In this document: positions 1 to 5,482 of the stretch, in pieces
Layout of the letters: every line of letters starts with the position of its first letter
Position numbering within the stretch: position 1 is the stretch's first letter
Assembly: GCF_900142755.1 (NCBI RefSeq)
Contig: NZ_FRCA01000006.1
Coordinates: 162,952 to 226,951 of the forward strand
DNA from: Halomonas cupida
Lineage (GTDB): Bacteria > Pseudomonadota > Gammaproteobacteria > Pseudomonadales > Halomonadaceae
Direction of reading: 5' to 3'
Length of the DNA: 64,000 bases
Program-made: the position numbers and the translations under genes
The notes under the pieces: generated by a model
Told to the model about the DNA's origin: nothing
The model's database searches: none
The model's input: the letters and a program-made list of their open reading frames with translations, nothing else

Positions 1-168
1 GTCTCCAGGATCATGTGAGCGCTTGCGTTGCACCGGCAGCAAATGCACATACCCCTGACGCGCAATATCGAAGCCATGACCTGTCTCGCACTGCCACGCG
101 CCACCTTTCCGATGCAACGAATCACCATCCAGCGGACAGATCAGCGCCTCGAATGATGTGGTACTCAT
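1..168 (-). CDS. rlmA: 23S rRNA (guanine-745-N1)-methyltransferase RlmA, N-terminal part
   Basis: The first 56 residues of an RlmA-type protein; the gene runs off the left edge of the window. The start is the ATG read leftwards from 168. Visible family marks are the N-terminal zinc-finger region (C11, C27, H31) and the stretch GYVHLLPVQRKRSHDPGD at residues 39-56, which precedes the methyltransferase domain. RlmA methylates the N1 of G745 in 23S rRNA helix 35 with S-adenosylmethionine. By spacing, the second zinc ligand, a cysteine in E. coli RlmA, is aspartate here (D14). The leader just before the start (GGTGGGCCGTAA) gives only a weak ribosome-binding site. Confidence 0.85.
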   Translation of the reverse strand, partial: MSTTSFEALICPLDGDSLHRKGGAWQCETGHGFDIARQGYVHLLPVQRKRSHDPGD

Positions 169-352
169 TTACGGCCCACCCTCTCCATTTCCTGCGGTTA
201 TTCCATGAATCCAGGTTCCACACCAGCGCAAACTGGAGGCTACCTCTGCTTTCCGCTCAACCTGTGATACGCCACACATCGGCTGCCATCCGGCCAGGAG
301 GGGTTATTGTCTCGTCTCTTGAGGTTCAAAGCGAGATGCCTGAGCATGCCCC

Positions 353-589
353 AGGTATCTCCGAGAGCAGTACGAGGCCGAGTTACGGGAGACCAGAGAG
401 GTATTGGACGAGGCCTACTTGCAGATCCAGGTGCTATCAGAGACTCAAGCACCTGTTCCGGCCGAGCCACCGGCCTTCCGCTCCGTCAAGGTGCGGTTGG
501 ATCTTCAGGTTGTGTCGAACCATCTCCCAGCCAACCAGATTGATGCTGTCTACCGTGCTATCTCTGCTGAGATTGCGTGGCTACAATGA
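353..589 (+). pseudogene. possible C-terminal remnant of an unidentified protein
   Basis: An open frame of about 78 codons without a convincing start, ending at the stop at 587-589. It encodes a charged helical segment (REQYEAELRETREVLDEAY) and ends in RAISAEIAWLQ. The reading looks like real protein rather than a shadow, but the frame is closed upstream by a stop at 341-343 and the preceding sequence fits another frame. I infer a truncated or frameshifted gene. I do not recognise the family. Confidence 0.25.
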
Positions 590-615
590 TCCCGACAAGA
601 GATTCCGAGATTACC

Positions 616-1053
616 ATGCCTATTCAAATCAGATTGGCCCGACCATCCGATGTCGGGGGAATTTTCCGTGTCCGAACCTCGGTCAACGAGAACGTCTTGA
701 CCATGAGCGAGATGGCCGAGATGGGGATCACCGAGGCTTCGGTGACGGAGATGATTCAGAGCGCTCCCTGCGCCTGGGTTGCTTGCGAGGACGCACAGAT
801 TGTTGGCTTTTCCATGATTGATTCTGACGAAGGATCACTGTTCGCAGCATTCGTCCTGCCTTCGTACGAAGGCAAAGGGATCGGCAAGAGATTGGTACAA
901 GCTGCTGAGGAAGCCTTGTTCTCGAAGCACGCTCTTGCGTGGCTGGAAACTGCCGAGGCAAGTCGCGCCGCTGGCTTCTATCGCCATATTGGATGGAGCA
1001 ATGAGCAAGACATTGGCGAAGGCGATATACGCCTCGAAAAGCGCCGCCTCTGA
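616..1053 (+). CDS. GNAT family N-acetyltransferase
   Basis: A 145-residue protein with the GNAT fold. The acetyl-CoA binding motif A appears as AFVLPSYEGKGIGKRLVQAA (Q/R-x-x-G-x-G/A type, here EGKGIGK), followed by a segment rich in aromatic residues (AAGFYRHIGW) typical of motif B. GNAT enzymes transfer an acetyl group from acetyl-CoA to an amine; the substrate cannot be told from sequence. I chose the ATG at 616 because MPIQIRLARPSDV is the usual first strand of the fold; an in-frame extension to 577 exists. The gene stands alone and converges on the monooxygenase gene. Confidence 0.8.
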   Translation: MPIQIRLARPSDVGGIFRVRTSVNENVLTMSEMAEMGITEASVTEMIQSAPCAWVACEDAQIVGFSMIDSDEGSLFAAFVLPSYEGKGIGKRLVQAAEEALFSKHALAWLETAEASRAAGFYRHIGWSNEQDIGEGDIRLEKRRL

Positions 1054-1187
1054 ATGCTGCAAGCCATACCACCTCATACCTCAAGACGACGCGCCCAGCC
1101 ACACAATGAAGTACACAGAAACGTGCCGCGAATGGGCAACCATCATGAGCGCGCCTCCTACCGACGTTGCCTGAAAGCGCCGACTCG

Positions 1188-2702
1188 CTACGTCGTTGCG
1201 ATCGGAGGCCCGAACCAGGTTGTCAGTGCATCAACGAGCCCCTGCTGGGTCTGGTTTCCCACCCAAGCCACATATCCATCGGGCCGAATCAGTACGGCAG
1301 CGGGAGCAGTGACCTCTCCGATTGCCGGAAGCTCCCACGTACCGGCGTAAGCAGCGTCGACCAACTGAACCCGATCTGCCCAGGGGCTGATATCAAAGCT
1401 ACCAGGCGCTCCGAGGTTGAGTAACACCGGGCGTGCACCGTGCAATAGGGCGAAGACTCGCAGTGGGCCGTTGGGCGTGATCAGGTCGAGATCAGGCATC
1501 CGGCGCCCAAGCAGCGGGTGCCCCTCGCCGAGGTCGTAATGAATGTCCAGACCGAACATCATCGCGGCAAATCGCCTGCGAGGCTCTTCTGCGCTGAGGA
1601 GTTCAGCAATGGTGTCGCGCAAGGCTTCCACACGTGCGTCCGGACGGCGGAGTGCGACATACGCCATTGTGGTGCGCAATATGCGAGCGGTAACCGGGTG
1701 ACGTTCGTTATGGTAGGTATCCAGGAGGCTAACCGGGGATGTCCTGTTGACTACCTGAGCCAGCTTCCATCCCAGATTCATTGCATCCTGCACGCCAATC
1801 TGGAGGCCCTGGGCACCTTCCGGAGCATGCACGTGAGCGGCGTCACCAGCGAGCAGAACCCGTCTGTCTCGGTAGGCAGCAGCCTGCCGGGTCATATCGG
1901 TGAATCTGGAGATCCAGGTGGGGCTGTGAACCCCGTAATCTGTCCCGTAGACGGCGATGAGCGCATCGCTGAGATCCTGCAGAGTGGGCTCGCTCGCGGG
2001 ACCAATGTGCGCTTCGGTGACCATGACTCGTACCGGCCCGCTGTCCGCATAGACCACCTCCCCGTTGCGGATCTCATAATCCACTCTGCCGAGACCGTGC
2101 ACGCCGAGTGCGTCCTCCCGAGTGCCCCATTCAGGGACCTCGGCCAACTCGACCTCGGCGATCAGGCTGCTCATGGTTGGATCCCATCCCGGGAACTCGA
2201 TGCCGGCTGCCTTGCGGACCACGCTACGTCCTCCGTCGCACCCGACAAGATACTCCGCTCGTAGCGATTGGCCGTCGGACAGCGCAATGTCGACGCCAGT
2301 CTCGCTCTGTGTGAAACCGGTCACCTCGACCTCGCGATAGATCGTCACCGCCAACTCACCGACCCAGCCGGCCAGTATGCGCTCAATGTCGTTCTGCCAG
2401 AGCCCGAGCGAGTAGGGATGTCGGGAGGGGAAGTCGCTGATATCCAGGGTCACCCCGGCGAACTGCCCAACCTGAGCCACCTGCCCCTCCGAGAGAAACC
2501 GCTCGACGATTCCGCGCTGATCGAGGATCTCAATGGTCCGCGAGTGCAGACCGCCTGCTCGCGTTCCGGCAAGCTCCTGATTGGCGCGTCGCTCGACAAT
2601 GGCAACATCGACTCCCGCCAGGGTCAGTTCCCCCGCCAACATCAGGCCAGTTGGCCCAGCCCCGGCGATCACCACGGCATGCTCATTAATCAATTTGCCC
2701 AT
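1188..2702 (-). CDS. FAD-dependent aromatic monooxygenase (PheA/TetX-like)
   Basis: A 504-residue class A flavoprotein monooxygenase. It has the dinucleotide-binding motif GAGPTG at 14-19, the DG motif YLVGCDGGRS around residue 156, and the GD motif VLLAGDAAHVHAPEGAQGLQ around 287. The C-terminal roughly 110 residues resemble the thioredoxin-like domain of phenol hydroxylases and polyketide or rifampicin hydroxylases. Such enzymes use NAD(P)H, FAD and O2 to hydroxylate an aromatic ring; the substrate here is unknown, and detoxification of an antibiotic is one possibility. The wording of the domains resembles actinobacterial members, so horizontal acquisition is plausible. A strong hairpin lies in its 5' region. 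Confidence 0.85.
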   Translation of the reverse strand: MGKLINEHAVVIAGAGPTGLMLAGELTLAGVDVAIVERRANQELAGTRAGGLHSRTIEILDQRGIVERFLSEGQVAQVGQFAGVTLDISDFPSRHPYSLGLWQNDIERILAGWVGELAVTIYREVEVTGFTQSETGVDIALSDGQSLRAEYLVGCDGGRSVVRKAAGIEFPGWDPTMSSLIAEVELAEVPEWGTREDALGVHGLGRVDYEIRNGEVVYADSGPVRVMVTEAHIGPASEPTLQDLSDALIAVYGTDYGVHSPTWISRFTDMTRQAAAYRDRRVLLAGDAAHVHAPEGAQGLQIGVQDAMNLGWKLAQVVNRTSPVSLLDTYHNERHPVTARILRTTMAYVALRRPDARVEALRDTIAELLSAEEPRRRFAAMMFGLDIHYDLGEGHPLLGRRMPDLDLITPNGPLRVFALLHGARPVLLNLGAPGSFDISPWADRVQLVDAAYAGTWELPAIGEVTAPAAVLIRPDGYVAWVGNQTQQGLVDALTTWFGPPIATT

Positions 2703-2743
2703 TTTTGCCTCTCACCTGATAAATAGAGACGGAAATTGAACAC

Positions 2744-2778
2744 CACCAGCAGGGGCTTGCCACAAGCCCCTGCTGGTG
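2744..2778. repeat. perfect 16-bp inverted repeat upstream of the monooxygenase
   Basis: Two 16-base arms (2744-2759 and 2763-2778) pair perfectly around a 3-base loop. The structure sits 42-76 bases upstream of the monooxygenase start, in its probable leader or promoter. Neither side has a run of T, so it is not a standard terminator. It could be an operator, a transcript-stabilising hairpin, or the scar of a lost element. Confidence 0.6.
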
Positions 2779-2879
2779 TAAGATATTGAAATGGGAAATG
2801 AAGAATGTTCGCCCGCGATGGATCCATAGCTGCCCCTTAGCATACCTGCCTGACTTCGAATGAATCTGCACTAGCTCCC

Positions 2880-3170
2880 CTCCCTCCCCCCGCTGGAGTG
2901 ACTTGGTGTGCGCGCGACGGACAACCCGTTCTCCCCAGACATCCGTTGCCGTGTCCTCAAGCGCCCGGAAAAACGCGCCCTGTGGATGCTGAACTCCGGG
3001 GACTGGCTGCAGGTCTGGAGACACCGAGAAGAACCGCGGATCCTGCAGCCAGCGCTCGTCATAGCGGAAGGCGCTACGCTTGCCACTGCCCAGTTACAGG
3101 CGTCCGATGAGTTTGCCATCCGCACCGAGATGGATGTCGATATCCTGGCGTTGTGTTTGCCCGGTAGCGA
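2880..3170 (-). pseudogene. HipA-type kinase, decayed N-terminal remnant
   Basis: Read leftwards from about 3170, one frame gives RQDIDIHLGADGKLIGRL, then a TAA stop (3096-3094), then continues in the same frame with GSGKRSAFRYDERWLQ and SPDLQPVPG, and on to DTATDVWGERVVRR. This matches the N-terminal (Couple_hipA-type) region of HipA kinases. Homology fades near 2880, so the kinase core is missing. The gene follows directly on a HipB-like regulator, the usual hipBA order. The in-frame stop, the lack of a clear start codon and the truncation make it a pseudogene. Confidence 0.65.
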
Positions 3171-3587
3171 TCAGAAGCCCTCGAACTCATCGTCACCAGT
3201 GGTCTCGCCTCCTTTCACCATCACCTCCGATGACCTTTCCTTCGGTTTCTTCCCACTGGCTGACCGCACCCGTTTAGGCAACTGGTCCACGGCCAGTTCT
3301 AGACCCAAGGTATCCTGCTCCAGCGCCATGACCTTGACCACGTCCTCGAGGCGACCGAGTACATGCAGAGCGCGCAGGAAGGTGTGCAACGCGGTCCCGG
3401 GATGACCGTCTTCCATGCGTCTGACCGTACTCAGCGATGTACCGATACGCTGCGCCAGGTCCTCCTGTGTCAATCGACGCATGCGACGAGCCGTTGATAA
3501 ATCATGACCGAGATTGCGCAAGGCACGTGCCACGGGTGGCGGCATCGCCACCTGAGTGCCGGAACGTTTGGAGACTGAGGACACCAT
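3171..3587 (-). CDS. HipB-like helix-turn-helix (XRE) regulator
   Basis: A 138-residue protein with a Cro/C1-type helix-turn-helix at about residues 30-85 (RMRRLTQEDLAQRIGTSLST is the recognition region). The N-terminus has a short extension and the C-terminus is a charged tail (KGGETTGDDEFEGF). Its size, helix-turn-helix and position directly before a hipA remnant make it the antitoxin and repressor of a hipBA-type module. The toxin partner is broken, so this is probably an orphan antitoxin. The inverted repeat at 3621-3646, just upstream, is a candidate autoregulatory operator. Confidence 0.75.
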   Translation of the reverse strand: MVSSVSKRSGTQVAMPPPVARALRNLGHDLSTARRMRRLTQEDLAQRIGTSLSTVRRMEDGHPGTALHTFLRALHVLGRLEDVVKVMALEQDTLGLELAVDQLPKRVRSASGKKPKERSSEVMVKGGETTGDDEFEGF

Positions 3588-3620
3588 GCCTAACTATCCA
3601 AATATGAGTGATATACACTT

Positions 3621-3646
3621 ATAAGAGTTCAAATCTAAGCTCTTAT
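3621..3646. promoter_or_regulatory. candidate operator of the hipB-like gene
   Basis: An inverted repeat ATAAGAG-N12-CTCTTAT (arms 3621-3627 and 3640-3646) in AT-rich DNA about 35-60 bases upstream of the hipB-like start. HipB proteins repress their own operon from paired half-sites of this general type. No binding evidence is available. The rest of the gap from 3588 to 3824 shows nothing else I can name. Confidence 0.35.
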
Positions 3647-3824
3647 GATCAATTATAGATCAAACATAGATGCTTATGAGAATTCTGTTGGCTGGAGATG
3701 GGTGTATCGACACAGATCCAGTGAGTACATCCAGGCTGTTTTCTTCTGCAGCCATCACTCCGGGACCGGACATGAAACATCGTCTAGCCCGTCCGGTTCG
3801 CTACCGCAACGACCGAGTGATTGG

Positions 3825-4349
3825 CTATGCGGTCAGCAGTTCCATACCTCTGTGGTCACGCACAGGATGACGAATCGCCTCCTTGGTGATATTCACTTCC
3901 AACGCCACCTTCGCCGCTTCCAGTACGCCAACATCTATTTGGTAACCCCCTCGCGCCTTGAGCCAGTCAAGCACCTCTGCCAGATGCCAGATCGAGGCGC
4001 TACCTTCGTGAACCGGCACAGGAAACGTCGCTCGGTGTGCGAGCATCAATTTCCGCATTGCCTGCCGGGAAATGCCCACGGCGTCCGCCACATCCGTCAA
4101 ACCAACAAGGTCTGGCAAAGCCTCGATCAGGCGCGCGGAAGGAACCGCACTTTTGACATCGGCCAGAGCAGTACGAAACGCCGCTTCAGCGTTATCCGCC
4201 TCCCGGGAGAACTCCAGCGCCAGGCGCCCCGGCAGCCCCACGCCCACCAGGGCGTCATCACAACCGGCAGCGCCCAAGCGCTCCACCAATGCATCCAGAT
4301 CACTGTCGTGGTCAGCCAACTGGTATTTCAGCGTAAAAATGTATTCCAT
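3825..4349 (-). CDS. helix-turn-helix DNA-binding protein, likely antitoxin of the HicA-like toxin
   Basis: A 174-residue protein. The N-terminal half (1-75) is a small alpha/beta domain (MEYIFTLKYQL...). The middle holds a helix-turn-helix reading GLTDVADAVGISRQAMRKLM (about residues 82-101), followed by a winged segment ending in the aromatic stretch IWHLAEVLDWLKARGGY. Its start lies 3 bases after the stop of the HicA-like gene, so the two are co-transcribed. By analogy with hicAB-type modules it is probably the antitoxin and the repressor of the palindromic operator at 4649-4678. I do not recognise an established gene name. Confidence 0.6.
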   Translation of the reverse strand: MEYIFTLKYQLADHDSDLDALVERLGAAGCDDALVGVGLPGRLALEFSREADNAEAAFRTALADVKSAVPSARLIEALPDLVGLTDVADAVGISRQAMRKLMLAHRATFPVPVHEGSASIWHLAEVLDWLKARGGYQIDVGVLEAAKVALEVNITKEAIRHPVRDHRGMELLTA

Positions 4350-4352
4350 GGC

Positions 4353-4622
4353 TCAATCCTCCGGTTTCGCCTCGCCCCGACGCTTGTGGGTGGAGCATTT
4401 GTCCACCACCCTACGAAGCGCCCGGGCGTGGCTGCCGGGATTTCTCGGCGTACTCCACACACTCGCGATACAGAACTCACCGCATCGGCATTCATCATCA
4501 TTGTAGGGACAGTAGATCCTGCCCCAAGCGTGACTACCGCCCGCCTCAACACGCCACCCTTGAGCCTCGGCATACTTCAAGACTTCTTCGATCTCCTTCC
4601 TGGAATGAAAGGGCCGGGACAT
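4353..4622 (-). CDS. HicA-like mRNA interferase toxin
   Basis: An 89-residue protein. The segment AGGSHAWGRIYCPYND resembles the double-stranded-RNA-binding fold of HicA with its G-S-H motif (catalytic histidine in HicA). A cysteine-rich insert (CRCGEFC) and the closing IASVWSTPRNPGSHARALRR follow. HicA toxins cleave mRNA. I chose the ATG at 4622 because AAGGAG stands 5 bases ahead of it; an upstream in-frame ATG at 4685 would start inside the promoter. The gene leads a two-gene operon with the helix-turn-helix protein. Confidence 0.6.
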   Translation of the reverse strand: MSRPFHSRKEIEEVLKYAEAQGWRVEAGGSHAWGRIYCPYNDDECRCGEFCIASVWSTPRNPGSHARALRRVVDKCSTHKRRGEAKPED

Positions 4623-4634
4623 CGATGCTCCTTC

Positions 4635-4678
4635 AGTATCAGAATAGAGCGAAGGGTTGTCAACTGACAACTCTTCGC
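4635..4678 (-). promoter_or_regulatory. promoter with overlapping 30-bp palindromic operator of the toxin-antitoxin operon
   Basis: On the minus strand, TTGACA (4663-4658) and GATACT (4640-4635) are spaced by 17 bases, a good sigma-70 promoter. The -35 box lies inside a 30-bp near-perfect palindrome (4649-4678, 13 of 15 positions pair, half-site GCGAAGAGTTGTC). A repressor bound there would block the polymerase. This fits autoregulation by the helix-turn-helix partner. Confidence 0.6.
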
Positions 4679-4856
4679 TAAACACACCAAGGCATTACAC
4701 TCTGCATTTGAGTCAAAACCACCTCAGCAGGTCACCTCTCAACTTTAGCGGAACCTCCTTGTCAGACACCGCGCCACGCGTGATACAGCAGATAGCTCCG
4801 AAATTCTCTCCAGTAGTTGATCGGTATCGATGTGGCTGTCATATGTTCACGCACCA

Positions 4857-4890
4857 TTGAAAAAGCCGCCGGTGATCTCTCACCGGCGGC
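4857..4890 (-). terminator. intrinsic terminator on the minus strand
   Basis: An 11-bp perfect stem (4865-4875 and 4880-4890, loop TCTC) followed on the minus strand by five T. It would stop a leftward transcript entering from about 5145, which supports the small gene at 5023-5145. The rest of the gap from 4680 to 5022 shows no other feature. Confidence 0.75.
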
Positions 4891-5022
4891 CTAGCCTTCA
4901 AGGTACTTGATCGGCTGCGCTAGCTCATATCAACAGGAGTTTATTCCACTCTAATATCAACGAGAGGAAAATCAATCTAAATAACAGTTAGTTAGAAAGG
5001 CGACCTTTCTCGATACCATCAT

Positions 5023-5145
5023 CTATACCATGCGCAGAGTTTTTTTTGCTGCTCGTCGCCGCTTTAACTCTGCCTTAGCCCATGCTGATGCTTCTGCTAT
5101 ATCCCGGCGAAGGTGCTCTATCTCATCGGAGGTCAATCGACGCAC
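5023..5145 (-). CDS. small hypothetical protein, 40 residues
   Basis: A GTG-started frame reading VRRLTSDEIEHLRRDIAEAS and ending RAAKKTLRMV. It is strongly charged and helical. AAGGAG stands 9 bases before the GTG, and a strong intrinsic terminator lies about 130 bases after the stop on the same strand. Together these support a real short gene. No family is recognised, and the basic C-terminus might bind nucleic acid. Confidence 0.35.
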   Translation of the reverse strand: MRRLTSDEIEHLRRDIAEASAWAKAELKRRRAAKKTLRMV

Positions 5146-5374
5146 TGTTCACCACTCCTTTGTTGCTGTCTGAGGGTACCATGCTGCGAACTCGCCTTCG
5201 CCAAAAAGCGGCGATTTCACGATTATTAAACGCAGATACGTAATGCCTCATCGCGATTTCTATCTATCGGTTTAGAATACCGACGCCTGCCCTTGAGACA
5301 TCAGAATGTGGTGCCATACTGTGTCTGTGTACTACAAAAACAACTCTTTTGGCGAAAAACATAACTGACTCGAC

Positions 5375-5402
5375 TTAACGATGAAATCTAATCAGGCATA
5401 AT
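5375..5402 (+). promoter_or_regulatory. candidate promoter of the PrrC-like ATPase gene
   Basis: TTAACG (5375-5380) and CATAAT (5397-5402) with a 16-base spacer, in AT-rich DNA 80 bases upstream of the ATPase start. The remainder of the gap from 5146 to 5482 holds nothing else I can support. Confidence 0.4.
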
Positions 5403-5482
5403 ATCATCAATGTTATCTTTAAAACCATCTAACAGAAAGTAAACAATGTACTTCGTCGGCGCATCAAAAACAGGGAAAAACA

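Noticed and set aside
15..821. A 268-codon plus-strand frame at the window start
   Set aside because: It crosses rlmA in antisense and the GNAT gene out of frame and shows no protein-like pattern.
3645..4667. A 340-codon plus-strand open frame
   Set aside because: It lies opposite the toxin and antitoxin genes, has the composition of a shadow frame and resembles no protein; the minus-strand genes have ribosome-binding sites and a promoter.
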